A stretch of DNA of 64,000 bases from an uncultured Alphaproteobacteria bacterium (GTDB lineage Bacteria > Pseudomonadota > Alphaproteobacteria > GCA-2731375): assembly GCA_951812805.1 (NCBI GenBank), contig CATOSZ010000001.1, positions 248,001 through 312,000 on the forward strand, written 5' to 3'. The position numbers and the translations under genes are program-made. Of the stretch, positions 1-8,906 are shown one piece after another. The notes under the pieces are model-generated. The model was not told where the DNA came from and ran no database searches. It saw nothing but the letters and a program-made list of their open reading frames with translations. Positions within the stretch are counted from its first letter, which is position 1; the number at the start of each line of letters is the position of its first letter.

Positions 1-546
1 GTCGACGGCGATGCCGCCGATCAGGTGCGCGCGGTCTTCCAGGAGCTCGGTCAGGCGGCCGACGATCGCTTTGCCGCGCTCGGCGTCACGGGCGACGTGG
101 ACTACAGCCATACCCTGGAGATGCGCTATGTCGGCCAGGCCTTCGAGGTGCCGGTGCCGTTGACGGCGGCGGATCTGGACGCCCTCGACGAGGCCTCGTT
201 GCTGGCGCATTTCGACACGGCGCACCATCGGGTCTTCGAGTTTGGCGGCTCCGGCGGTTTGGCGCGGGCGGAGATCGTCTCCTTCCGCCTCGGCTCCGCC
301 GTCTCGCCCGGCACGCTGCCGGCGCTGCGCGAAGCCGCCCAGGGCGGCACGGCCACCGAAGTCGAGATCTTCGATGCCGGTGCCCGAACGACGGCCGCGC
401 TCTGGCTGCGTGCGGCGCTGCCCCGCGGCGAATGGCTCGACGGGCCGTTGCTGGTGGAGGACGTGACCAGCACGATCCTGGTCCCCGCCGGCTGGCGGGC
501 CCGGGTCGATGAATGTGATAATCTGGTGATGCAAAAGGGGACGTGA
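1..546 (+). CDS. Hydantoinase/oxoprolinase subunit A (HyuA-type), C-terminal fragment
   Basis: The frame is open from the first base, so this is the last 181 codons of a gene that begins outside the window. HyuA-type proteins are ASKHA-fold, ATP-dependent subunits that open hydantoin or 5-oxoproline rings together with a HyuB partner. The visible part resembles the family's C-terminal region (MRYVGQAFEVPVPL, then a beta-rich tail ending in a pattern like GWRARVDECDNLVM). The stop lies only 4 nt before the HyuB start, so the two are translationally linked. The nucleotide-binding N-terminus cannot be seen, so the substrate (hydantoin, 5-oxoproline, N-methylhydantoin or acetone-type) is not determined. 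Confidence 0.85.
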   Translation, partial: VDGDAADQVRAVFQELGQAADDRFAALGVTGDVDYSHTLEMRYVGQAFEVPVPLTAADLDALDEASLLAHFDTAHHRVFEFGGSGGLARAEIVSFRLGSAVSPGTLPALREAAQGGTATEVEIFDAGARTTAALWLRAALPRGEWLDGPLLVEDVTSTILVPAGWRARVDECDNLVMQKGT

Positions 547-550
547 AGGG

Positions 551-2197
551 ATGGAAAGCATGCGCGTCGATCCGGTCGACCAGGCGGTGATCAGCCAGGC
601 CCTCGTGGCGGCGGCCCGCGAGATGGGTGTGAAACTGGTGCGCAGCGCCTATTCGCCGGTGGTGCGGGAGGCGAACGATTGCGCCGCCGCCCTGCTGGAC
701 CGCCACGGCAACGTCATCGCCCAGGCGGAGCTGATCCCCATGCAGCTCGGCCCCATCGGCACCACCTTCCGCCCCTGCGCCGAGGTCGTACCGCCGGAGG
801 AGCTGGTCGAAGGCGACTTCTACATCAACAACGACCCCTACCAGGGCGGCCAGCACCTGCAGGACGTCTTCCTGTTTTCGCCGATCTTCCACGAAGGTGT
901 CCTCGTCGGCTTCGGGGCCACGGTCGCGCATCACCTCGATCTCGGCGGCGGCGCACCCGGCCTCAATCCCGAAGCGAGTGACGTCCACCAGGAGGGCATC
1001 ATCTTCCCGCCGAGCCGCTACAACCTGGCACGGGACTGGAACGGCGGCCCGCTGGAGCGCCTGGTCCGCGCCAACATCCGCGTGCCGGAGGAGACCATCG
1101 GCGATTTCAACGCCCAGTTCGCCGCCAACGGCATGGGCGCCAAGCGGGTGGAGGAGCTGTGCCGGCGCTTCGGCGCGGAGACGGTGATGGCGGCGATGGA
1201 CAACCTGCTCGACTATTCCGAGCGGCGCATGCGGCAGTCCGTGCGTGAGGCGCCCGATGGCGTCTATTGGGGCGAAGACGCGCTCGACGACGACGGGGTC
1301 GGCGATACGCCGCTTCCCGTGCGCGCGCGGGTCGAGATCCGCGGCGAGGACGTCTTCGTCGATTTCGAAGGCACCGCCGGACAGGTGAAGACCAACATCA
1401 ATTGTCCCTATGCCTCGACCATCGCCGCCGCGCTTTCTTGCGTGAAGTCGGTGCTGACCAGCCCGGATATTCCCTTCAACGAGGGCTCGAAGCGGCCGGT
1501 GCACGTCAGCGCGCCGCATGGCTCGCTGTTGAACCCGAAGGCGCCGGCGCCGGTGCGTGCGCGGATGCTGTCGGCCTACCGGGCCTTCAACGCGGTGATG
1601 AAGGCGCTGGCGAGCGCGGTGCCCGAGAAGGTGATCGCCGCCGGCTTCGATACGACGGAGGTCGCCTGCCTCTCGCAGCTCGGGCCGGACGGCTACCGGA
1701 TCTATCTCGAGATCCTCGGCGGCGGCTACGGCGCCAGCGCCGGCGGCGATGGCTGCGACGCGGTGGACAGCCCGCTCTCCAACTGTTCCAACGTGCCGAT
1801 CGAGGCGATGGATATGGAGTATCCCTTCTTCCGCCTCGAGGAGTATTCTTTGCGCGAAGGCTCCGGCGGCGGCGGACGGCACCGCGGCGGCATGGGCTTT
1901 TGCCGCAAGTACCGGGTGCTGGCGGACGATGTCGAGTTTGCGACCTATTCCGACCGTTTCCGCATCGCGCCCGAGGGCCTGTTCGGTGGCGAACCGGGGG
2001 AGACCGCGCGCACCTATGTCGAGCGGGCGGGCGAGGTCGTCGAGCTCGCCTCCAAACAGAGTTTCAAGCTGAAGCGGGACGACCTGCTGGTGCTGTTGAC
2101 CGGCGGCGGCGCCGGCTACGGCCCGGCGGATGAGCGGGGCGAAACGGACCGCGCGCGCGACAGCGAAGACGGGATCGTGATGCAGGCGGCCGAATAG
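551..2197 (+). CDS. Hydantoinase B/oxoprolinase family protein (HyuB)
   Basis: This 548-residue protein is full length for the HyuB family. The family is the second subunit of cytoplasmic ATP-dependent ring-opening hydrolases, or of acetone- and acetophenone-carboxylase-type complexes. Family signatures are visible: DPVDQAVISQALVAAAREMG at the start, an SxxxREANDCAAALLD segment near residue 35, an NNDPYQGGQHLQD motif around residues 95-107, and a glycine-rich REGSGGGGRHRGG stretch near 435. It follows the HyuA stop by 4 nt and is 20 nt upstream of a flavin monooxygenase, which suggests one catabolic operon. The substrate cannot be chosen from sequence alone. Confidence 0.9.
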   Translation: MESMRVDPVDQAVISQALVAAAREMGVKLVRSAYSPVVREANDCAAALLDRHGNVIAQAELIPMQLGPIGTTFRPCAEVVPPEELVEGDFYINNDPYQGGQHLQDVFLFSPIFHEGVLVGFGATVAHHLDLGGGAPGLNPEASDVHQEGIIFPPSRYNLARDWNGGPLERLVRANIRVPEETIGDFNAQFAANGMGAKRVEELCRRFGAETVMAAMDNLLDYSERRMRQSVREAPDGVYWGEDALDDDGVGDTPLPVRARVEIRGEDVFVDFEGTAGQVKTNINCPYASTIAAALSCVKSVLTSPDIPFNEGSKRPVHVSAPHGSLLNPKAPAPVRARMLSAYRAFNAVMKALASAVPEKVIAAGFDTTEVACLSQLGPDGYRIYLEILGGGYGASAGGDGCDAVDSPLSNCSNVPIEAMDMEYPFFRLEEYSLREGSGGGGRHRGGMGFCRKYRVLADDVEFATYSDRFRIAPEGLFGGEPGETARTYVERAGEVVELASKQSFKLKRDDLLVLLTGGGAGYGPADERGETDRARDSEDGIVMQAAE

Positions 2198-2217
2198 GCC
2201 CGAAGGAGTGAAGCGGA

Positions 2218-3837
2218 ATGCGTGAGTTCGATGTCATCGTCGTGGGGGCTGGCTTCTCCGGCCTCTATCTATTGTACCGGTTGAGGAAACTCGGCCTCTC
2301 CGCCCGCGCGCTGGAACGCGCCGACGACGTCGGCGGTACCTGGTGGTGGAACCGCTATCCGGGCGCGCGCTGCGACGTCGAGAGCATGCAGTATTCCTAT
2401 TCCTTTTCCGAGGAACTCCAGCAGGACTGGGAATGGAGCGAGCTGTTCTCCGCCCAGCCGGAAATCCTGGACTATGCCCGCCATGTCGCCGACCGCTTCG
2501 ACCTCCGGCGCGACATCCAGTTCGACACGACCGTCTCCAGTGCCCATTGGGACGACGATGAGAGGCGCTGGCGCCTCGAGACCGAGGCCGGCGAGGTCTT
2601 TTCCGCACGCCATTGCATCATGGCGACGGGCTGCCTCTCGACCGCGCGGGTGCCGGACTTCGAGGGCGTGGACAGCTACCAGGGCCCGACCTATCACACT
2701 GGCTGGTGGCCGCATGAAGGCGTCGACTTCTCCGGCAAGACCGTCGGCATCATCGGCACCGGCTCCTCGGCGATCCAGGCCATCCCGGTCATCGCGGAAG
2801 AGGCCGGCCACCTGACCGTCTTCCAGCGCACGCCGAACTATTCGATTCCCTCGCGCAACGGCCCGATGACGGACGACTATGCGCGAAGCTGGAAGGACGG
2901 TTACGCGGAAAGTCGCCAGGCGGCGCGGCACACGCGGAACGGCGTGCTGGCCCGTCTCAACCCGCAATCGGCGATGGCTGCGGGGGAGGCGGAGCGCCAG
3001 GCGATCTATGAGGAGCGTTGGCGCGAGGGCGGCACCTATTTCATGGCCTCCTTCGGCGATCTCGCGACCAACCAGGCCTCCAACGACACGGCGGCGGAGT
3101 TCGTCCGCGAGCAGATCCGCACCACCGTCGAGGATCCGGAGACCGCGGAGCTGCTGGCTGCCGACGGCTATCCGATCGGCACCAAGCGGATCTGCGTCGA
3201 CACCGACTATTTCGAGACCTTCAACCGCGAGAACGTCACCCTGGTTGACGTCAGCGAGCAGCCGATCGAGCGGATCACGTCCGAAGGCCTGCGCACCGGC
3301 GGGCGCGACTACACTTTCGACGCCATCGTCTTCGCGACCGGCTTCGACGCCATGACCGGCACGCTCGACGCCATCGACATCCGGGGCCACGAGGGCCGCG
3401 CCCTGAAGGCGAAATGGGAGGAAGGCCCGCGCACCTACCTCGGCCTGATGAGCGAGGGCTTTCCCAACCTCTATATGATTACCGGGCCGGGCAGCCCCTC
3501 GGTGCTCTCCAACATGATGGTCTCGATCGAGCAGCATGTGGACTGGGTCACCGACGCGTTCGCCCACCTGGAAGCGAACGGCCTCGAGACCATGGAGCCG
3601 AGCCTGGAAGCGGAAGACGCCTGGGTCGCCCACAATTCCGAAGTCGGCAACACCACCCTCTATCCCAAGGCCGCGAGCTGGTACATGGGCGCCAACATCC
3701 CGGGCAAGCCGCGCATCTTCCTGCCCTACATCGGCGGCGTCGGCGCCTACCGGGAGCGTTGCGACGAAATCGCCGCCAAGGGCTACGAGGGCTTCGAGCT
3801 GGGTGGTGGCGAAGCGGAGCAACGCAAGGCGAGTTGA
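2218..3837 (+). CDS. Flavin-containing monooxygenase, Baeyer-Villiger type
   Basis: The 539-residue product is a class B flavoprotein monooxygenase that would use FAD and NADPH to insert oxygen next to a ketone or into a related substrate. A first Rossmann motif GAGFSG lies at residues 10-15 and a second, GTGSSA, near residue 180. Between them sits the Baeyer-Villiger fingerprint in the form YQGPTYHTGWWP (about residues 154-165), which differs from consensus only by Tyr for the first Phe. The length matches cyclohexanone/phenylacetone monooxygenase relatives. A methyltransferase gene follows within 30 nt. The real substrate is unknown. Confidence 0.9.
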   Translation: MREFDVIVVGAGFSGLYLLYRLRKLGLSARALERADDVGGTWWWNRYPGARCDVESMQYSYSFSEELQQDWEWSELFSAQPEILDYARHVADRFDLRRDIQFDTTVSSAHWDDDERRWRLETEAGEVFSARHCIMATGCLSTARVPDFEGVDSYQGPTYHTGWWPHEGVDFSGKTVGIIGTGSSAIQAIPVIAEEAGHLTVFQRTPNYSIPSRNGPMTDDYARSWKDGYAESRQAARHTRNGVLARLNPQSAMAAGEAERQAIYEERWREGGTYFMASFGDLATNQASNDTAAEFVREQIRTTVEDPETAELLAADGYPIGTKRICVDTDYFETFNRENVTLVDVSEQPIERITSEGLRTGGRDYTFDAIVFATGFDAMTGTLDAIDIRGHEGRALKAKWEEGPRTYLGLMSEGFPNLYMITGPGSPSVLSNMMVSIEQHVDWVTDAFAHLEANGLETMEPSLEAEDAWVAHNSEVGNTTLYPKAASWYMGANIPGKPRIFLPYIGGVGAYRERCDEIAAKGYEGFELGGGEAEQRKAS

Positions 3838-3865
3838 GGCCAAAACGCCCGGAGGCAAGGTAGCC

Positions 3866-4636
3866 ATGGACTACGACAAGACCTCGATGCCGGAGGGCTA
3901 TGACGCGGCGCGGACCTACCAACCGGATGTGATGGCGGACTGGATGGACCGGATCGTCGCGCTGGTACCGGTCGACGGGGTCGAGGACATCGTCGATCTC
4001 GGCTGCGGAACCGGGCGCTATACGGCGGCGCTGGCCGAGCGGTACGGGGCACGGGTGTTCGGCATCGAGCCCTCGGAAAAGATGTTGGCCCAGGCGCGCG
4101 CGAAGCATGGCGATGGCGCGATCCGTTTCGGGCAAGGCGGTGGTGAGGCGCTGCCGGCGGCGGATGGATCGGCGGATCTGATCTTTCTCTCCATGGTCTA
4201 CCACCATCTTTCCGATCCCGCGGCGACGGCCCGGGAATGTCGCCGCGTGCTGCGACCCGGTGGCCGGCTCTGTATTCGCAACAGCACCCAGGACCGGGTG
4301 GAGAGCTTTCCGCACCTCAGGTTCTTTCCCGCCGTCCGGGAGATCGTCGCCCGTACCTCGCCGAGCGTTGCCGGCATCACCGGCGCCTTCGAGGGCGCTG
4401 GATTCGAGGTCGCGGGGCACGAGGTCGTGCGCCATCGCAATGCGACGAATTGGGCCAGCCAGCGGGACAATTTCGCCCGCCGCGCCGATTCCTTCCTCGC
4501 CCGTCTGGCGGATGCCGACTATGAACGCGGCATGGCGGAACTCGACCGCCATTGCGAAACAGCGCCGCCGGACGATCCGGTCTGGATGGATATCGACCTG
4601 CTGGCGTTTCGCGTACCTGCGACTTCAGCGGCCTGA
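3866..4636 (+). CDS. Class I SAM-dependent methyltransferase
   Basis: This 256-residue protein has SAM-binding motif I as VDLGCGTGRY near residues 43-52, an acidic residue ending strand 2 (GIEPSEKM), and a motif IV/post-motif region LIFLSMVYHHLSDP typical of UbiE/Methyltransf_11 proteins. The open frame runs further upstream inside the monooxygenase gene, but ATG at 3866 is preferred because it lies just after the upstream stop, is preceded by GGAGG, and begins the normal family N-terminus. It probably belongs to the same operon as the monooxygenase. The acceptor molecule is unknown. Confidence 0.85.
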   Translation: MDYDKTSMPEGYDAARTYQPDVMADWMDRIVALVPVDGVEDIVDLGCGTGRYTAALAERYGARVFGIEPSEKMLAQARAKHGDGAIRFGQGGGEALPAADGSADLIFLSMVYHHLSDPAATARECRRVLRPGGRLCIRNSTQDRVESFPHLRFFPAVREIVARTSPSVAGITGAFEGAGFEVAGHEVVRHRNATNWASQRDNFARRADSFLARLADADYERGMAELDRHCETAPPDDPVWMDIDLLAFRVPATSAA

Positions 4637-4679
4637 CGTCGAAGGCGGGAGCCGCCGGGCGCGCGCGGGAAGGGGCCCC

Positions 4680-5315
4680 ATGGAACTGCTGTCGTCCCTG
4701 TTGGGTATCGTCGATCTCGCGGCCGTGTTCGCCGTGACCGGTGCGCTGGTCGCCAGCCGGAAGGAGATGGATATCCTCGGCTTCCTGCTGCTTGGCGTGG
4801 TGACGGGCGTTGGCGGGGGGACGTTGCGGGACTTGCTTCTGGGCGTGCCGGTGTTCTGGATCGAGAACGCGCTGCCGTTGGTCGTCTGCCTGCTCGCCGC
4901 CGCGCTGGTCTATTTCGCGGCGCCGATGATCCAGTACCGCTATCGCCTGCTGCTCTGGCTCGACGCCGTGGGCCTGGCCCTGTTTGCCGTGGCGGGCGCG
5001 GACAAGGCGCTGCAGGCCGGCGCCTCTGCGATCATCGCCGTCGTCATGGGCGTCATCTCGGCGACCGTGGGCGGCGTGGTGCGGGACCTCCTGGGGCAGG
5101 AGCCCTCGATCCTTCTCCGACGCGAGATCTACGTCACCGCCGCCGCGCTGGGCGCCGTTCTGCTGGTCGGCTTGAACATGCTCGGTCTTCCGAGCGGTGT
5201 CGCCATGGCCGTCGGCTTCGGCGCCACCTTGGCGCTGCGCGGTTGCGCCCTGCGCTTCGGCTGGGCCCTGCCGACGTACAGGGCGCGGCCGGGTCGCCCG
5301 GTCGATGGCGAGTAG
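4680..5315 (+). CDS. Trimeric intracellular cation (TRIC) channel-like / UPF0126 membrane protein
   Basis: The 211-residue product is a polytopic inner-membrane protein of the UPF0126 family, made of two similar three-helix repeats. Each repeat carries the family's glycine-rich, Arg-Asp motif: GVGGGTLRDLLLG at about residues 42-54 and VGGVVRDLLG at about 130-140. Bacterial members are structurally related to TRIC potassium channels, but the role of most is untested. The ATG at 4680 is preceded by GGAAGGGG and starts directly with a membrane helix. The next gene converges on it, with a terminator hairpin for the opposite strand in between. Confidence 0.88.
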   Translation: MELLSSLLGIVDLAAVFAVTGALVASRKEMDILGFLLLGVVTGVGGGTLRDLLLGVPVFWIENALPLVVCLLAAALVYFAAPMIQYRYRLLLWLDAVGLALFAVAGADKALQAGASAIIAVVMGVISATVGGVVRDLLGQEPSILLRREIYVTAAALGAVLLVGLNMLGLPSGVAMAVGFGATLALRGCALRFGWALPTYRARPGRPVDGE

Positions 5316-5317
5316 TC

Positions 5318-5363
5318 AAAAGAAAAGGGGGCTGGCCGCGACACGGTGTCTGCGACCGCCCCC
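5318..5363 (-). terminator. Rho-independent terminator downstream of the HD-GYP gene
   Basis: Read on the minus strand, a GC-rich stem (six-base outer stem, 5358-5363 pairing with 5327-5332, plus an inner GACAC/GTGTC stem) is followed by TTTTCTTTT (complement of 5318-5326). It lies about 95 nt past the HD-GYP stop. On the plus strand no T-run follows, so it would act mainly on the minus-strand transcript. Confidence 0.75.
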
Positions 5364-5457
5364 TGAAGTGTCGTGTTCCGGGCCATCTGTCGCCAGGCGA
5401 CAGGGGGCCAGAAGTCACGACCGAGGCGAAGTGAAGGCCGGACGGGTTCGAGGGCTG

Positions 5458-7137
5458 TCAACCGGCCTCCGCTCGCGTGTTGGATTCCTTGGACGCCAGG
5501 CCGAAGGGGCGCATCAGCAGATCGATGTCGACCGCGTCGCGCAGCTCGGGCGGCATGTGGGTTTCGGCATACTCGCGCCAGACGCGGGAGGTGAGGAACA
5601 GGTCGAACAGTTCGGCGTCGATCTCCTCGGCGTCGCGCATGCGGGCCATGATGGACAAGGCCTCGCTCAGGGTCTTGCCGCGTTTGTAGGGCCGATCGCC
5701 GGCGGTCAGCGCCTCGAAGATATCGGCGATCACCAGCATGCGCGAGGGGACCGACATTTGGTCGCCCGTCAGGCCCTTGGGATAACCGGTGCCGTTGATC
5801 TTCTCGTGGTGCTCGGCGGCGATTTCGGTGACGCGGGCGAGTTCCTCGGGGAAGGGCAGTTCGCGCAGCATCTCGTACGAGACCTCGACATGGCGGTTGA
5901 TGATGTGCCGCTCCGCCTGGGTGAGGGTGCCGATGCGGATCGACAGGTTGGTGACCTCCTCCTCGCTCAACAGCGGGCGGGAGAGGCCTTCATGGTCGCG
6001 CCAGGTCCGCGTCGCGATCTCCTTCACCCGGGCAAGCATCGGCTCGGTCATGAAGGTTTCGCCGTGGTTGGCGCGAACCAGGAAGGCGAGGTCGTCGTCG
6101 ATCGCGCCGATTTCGTCGTACATGCGCGCGCGCAGCTTCTCGGCCTTGTCGGGGTGGCGCAGGATCTTCTTCAGGCAGGTGATTTCGACTTCCCGCTTGA
6201 GAATCTCGAACCGGGCGCAGACCTCGTCGATTCGGTCGTGCACGGTTTCCAGTCGGGTCGCCTTGTCGACGACGTGTTCGGGCGTCGCCACTTTGCCGCA
6301 GTCGTGCAGCCAGGCGGCGATGGCGAGTTCCTCCAAACCGTCCTCGTCCAGGTAAAAGTCGGCGAAGGGACCGGCCTCGGTGTCGATCGCGGCGCGGGCC
6401 AGCAGGTCGTAGATGACCGGGACCCGTTGGCAATGGGCGCCGGTATAGGGTGATTTCGCGTTGATCGCGGCGGTCATCATGCGGACGAGTGCCCGGAAGA
6501 ATTCGCGCTGTTCGCCCTTCAGGCGGTGGGTCCGCAGGGCGCCCTCGGCGATGGCGACGAGGGCTTGGGTATCGTCCAGGGCGGCGGGATCGAAGGCGGC
6601 GGAGATGCCGTCGTGGGTATCGCGGAAGAGCGAAAGGACGGCGCGGGGCCGGCCCTGGTCGTCGGTGACGGGGAGCGCGATGGCGCTGGACACCCGACTG
6701 CCGAGCGAGGCGAGAAAGCCGGTCGTGCGGTCGTAGGGGAGCAAAGCCTCGTGCCCTTCCAGGTGCAGCGGGCCGCCTTCGAGGGCGGTGCGGCAGGCGA
6801 GGTCGGCGAGGTCGACGCGGCCGGTTTCGGCCGAGCGCAGCTCGCGCGCCGGGAAGGGGCTCGGGGCCGCGTCGCCGCCATAGGCGATCCCGGCGCCATC
6901 GAGGCGCAGCAGCGTCGGGCGGATTTCGTCGCCCTGGATTTCGTGCAGGATGGCGCTTTCGGCGCCGGTTCGGCGCATCGTCGCGGTCAGCAGCGCCTGC
7001 CAGCAGGCGGCCTCGCCGGCTGTCGTGGCAATGTCCCGGATCGCCTCAGCCAGCGTGATCGGCTGGTCGGCCGTCGTGAGCGTCGCGGTATGCGAGGCAT
7101 GCAGATATGTGACGTTTGCGCTGGTGCCTGTCGTCAT
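5458..7137 (-). CDS. GAF-HD-GYP domain protein (putative c-di-GMP phosphodiesterase)
   Basis: The 559-residue cytoplasmic protein has a GAF-like sensory region (about residues 30-200) followed by an HD-GYP domain. The metal-binding HD pair is visible in LHDCGK (about 276-281), and the signature appears as HHEKINGTGYPKG near 442-455, followed by ADIFEALTAGDRPYK. HD-GYP domains hydrolyse cyclic di-GMP to pGpG or GMP. About 100 residues separate the HD motif from the next conserved helix (AERHIINRHVEVS), an insertion relative to the shortest members. The cyclase-like gene lies 46 nt upstream on the same strand, so the two are probably co-transcribed. Confidence 0.88.
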   Translation of the reverse strand: MTTGTSANVTYLHASHTATLTTADQPITLAEAIRDIATTAGEAACWQALLTATMRRTGAESAILHEIQGDEIRPTLLRLDGAGIAYGGDAAPSPFPARELRSAETGRVDLADLACRTALEGGPLHLEGHEALLPYDRTTGFLASLGSRVSSAIALPVTDDQGRPRAVLSLFRDTHDGISAAFDPAALDDTQALVAIAEGALRTHRLKGEQREFFRALVRMMTAAINAKSPYTGAHCQRVPVIYDLLARAAIDTEAGPFADFYLDEDGLEELAIAAWLHDCGKVATPEHVVDKATRLETVHDRIDEVCARFEILKREVEITCLKKILRHPDKAEKLRARMYDEIGAIDDDLAFLVRANHGETFMTEPMLARVKEIATRTWRDHEGLSRPLLSEEEVTNLSIRIGTLTQAERHIINRHVEVSYEMLRELPFPEELARVTEIAAEHHEKINGTGYPKGLTGDQMSVPSRMLVIADIFEALTAGDRPYKRGKTLSEALSIMARMRDAEEIDAELFDLFLTSRVWREYAETHMPPELRDAVDIDLLMRPFGLASKESNTRAEAG

Positions 7138-7183
7138 CGTTTTGTCCCCGTTCGCCGTTCTGGCGTTTCCCCGGTTTTTCCCA

Positions 7184-8758
7184 TCATCCAGCCGTGTCGC
7201 GCTTTTCTCCGTCCCAGACGTCGGCGACTTCGGTTACGATCAGATCGGCATATTTTTCGAGCGCGTCGGCCCGCCGCGCGGCGATGTCGCCGAGGCGGGA
7301 GACCGGCGCATAGACCGACGGCATCAAGGCCTGGCCGCCGCCGGCGTGGCTTTGACGAATGCCATGATGCACACGGGCGCGCTCGTCCGCGCCGAGGCCG
7401 GCAATCATGTCCTTGGTCGCCCAGATGGCGCCGTCGGACGCGAGATCGGCCAGCGCCCGGGCCCGGGCCAGCGTGTCGCCCAGCACCGCGAATTCGACGT
7501 TGGTGGAGGAGGAGAGGCAGCCGAACCATTCCTGGCCCTCGGCCAGGCCCATGGTCAGTCGCAACTCGCCGACACCGGCATGTCGCGCGCTCCATTCCCG
7601 GCTGACGCGCCGCATGGTTTCGCGCAGTTCCGTCGCGCATTCGAGCGCGTTCATCACATAGTTGCAGTCGGGTTGGGGGAAGAAATAGTAGACCAGCCCG
7701 TCGCTCAGATGCTTGCCGTGGGTGCCGTGATAGCGGCGGAACACGACCTCCATCGCCCGCCAGACGTCGTTGACCAGGGCGAAATAGTCTTCCGGCGCCA
7801 GCATGGCGCGCAGTTCGTCGGAATTTTCCAGGTCCGCGACCAGGACACCCAGATGAGTGAGCGCCGGCAGCCGCTGACGCAACAGGCCGCGAATGACCAT
7901 GTCGCGCCGGGCCAGCAGGTCGAGCAGGGATTCCGGATCGTCCTCGGTCGGCAGGTAGGCGAACAGCACGCCCTCACGGAAGAAGGTCGCATGCAGGTCG
8001 TAGGCGACGCTCTCCCCGAGTTCGTCCGTCAATTCGGCCGCCACCCTCACGATATGCCGCTTGCCGACCGACGGTGTTTCGCGGTGCAGGCGGACCAGAA
8101 GCTCGGCGTTGTCGGCGCCGATATGGGGGGCGAGCGCGGCCAGTGCCTCGGCCGGGACCCGGTTGCGGGCAACGCCGATATGCAGGCGGAGAGCTTCCAG
8201 CCAGTCCCGCTCGCCGGGCGCCTCGTGCGCTTCCAGCATCAGGCGGAAGACGTTGCGCGCCTCGATCTCGGCGGCGAGGCCCTGGCGGCGATGGAAGATT
8301 TCTTGCGCCGCCTGATGGTTCCACCATTCGAGTTCGAAATTGTTGTTCACCATATAGGCGGGGTGCGGCAGCTCCTCGATCGAAAGGCGGAGCGCGCGAC
8401 CGGGCTGGACGACCCGGGGCGGGGCCGGTGCCGCGCGGGGCGGCAGTTCGGAGATCCGGCTGGAGGCGTCGTCGTTGGTGGCTTCCCGGGCGAGGGGGAG
8501 GACCTGTTCCTCGCCGCCGATTTCCTCGGAGAACTGCTCGGCGATATCGGCCATCGACAGGCCCTGCTTCTTCAGGTCCTGGACGTGTTCGATCCGCTCG
8601 ATCGCATTGTCGTCGAAATAGCCGATCCGTCGCGCGCCACCGCTTTGCGGGCCGGCGAGGCCGACGATGGGGCGGGGCAGGATGCCGAGCGCGATGTAAT
8701 TGTTGAGCGTCGCCCGCGAAATGCGGGTTCGTTCCATGACCTCGTGGCTGGTCAACAT
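7184..8758 (-). CDS. MerR-type HTH / PAS-like / class III nucleotide cyclase-like protein
   Basis: The 524-residue protein starts with a MerR-type winged helix (residues 1-75, with TLNNYIALGILP and LKKQGLSMADIAEQF). A PAS-like segment (LPHPAYMVNNNFELEWWN, about 130-150) follows, then a class III cyclase-like domain from about 300. Candidate metal ligands are present (VADLENS near 305; SDGLVYYF near 353). The segment that normally reads GxxVNxAxR reads GDTLARARAL near 431, so the usual Asn and Arg are Ala. The ATG at 8758 has GGAG eight bases upstream; the open frame beyond it runs into a transposon. Cyclase activity is therefore uncertain. The HD-GYP gene follows. Confidence 0.82.
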   Translation of the reverse strand: MLTSHEVMERTRISRATLNNYIALGILPRPIVGLAGPQSGGARRIGYFDDNAIERIEHVQDLKKQGLSMADIAEQFSEEIGGEEQVLPLAREATNDDASSRISELPPRAAPAPPRVVQPGRALRLSIEELPHPAYMVNNNFELEWWNHQAAQEIFHRRQGLAAEIEARNVFRLMLEAHEAPGERDWLEALRLHIGVARNRVPAEALAALAPHIGADNAELLVRLHRETPSVGKRHIVRVAAELTDELGESVAYDLHATFFREGVLFAYLPTEDDPESLLDLLARRDMVIRGLLRQRLPALTHLGVLVADLENSDELRAMLAPEDYFALVNDVWRAMEVVFRRYHGTHGKHLSDGLVYYFFPQPDCNYVMNALECATELRETMRRVSREWSARHAGVGELRLTMGLAEGQEWFGCLSSSTNVEFAVLGDTLARARALADLASDGAIWATKDMIAGLGADERARVHHGIRQSHAGGGQALMPSVYAPVSRLGDIAARRADALEKYADLIVTEVADVWDGEKRDTAG

Positions 8759-8896
8759 GTCGCCGGCTCCAAAAGGGAAAAAAAGCCGGGTGAACCGTTC
8801 GTCAGCCCAACGCCCCGGTCGGGGAGGAGGGAGGAGAGGGAGGAAATCCCCGATCCTTGGATGGACGCAACGCGATCTGGGAGGAGGAAGGATCGC

Positions 8897-8906
8897 GCCC
8901 CATCCG
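8897..8906. repeat. 10-bp target-site duplication, left side of ISAs1 copy 1
   Basis: The sequence gccccatccg abuts the left end of the element and recurs at 10116-10125 beside the right end. A 10-bp duplication fits the ISAs1 family. Confidence 0.93.

Noticed and set aside
86..1882. A 598-codon open frame on the minus strand opposite hyuA/hyuB
   Set aside because: Its translation is rich in Arg, His and Ala with no family features, and it is antisense to clear genes. Long antisense frames are common in high-GC DNA.
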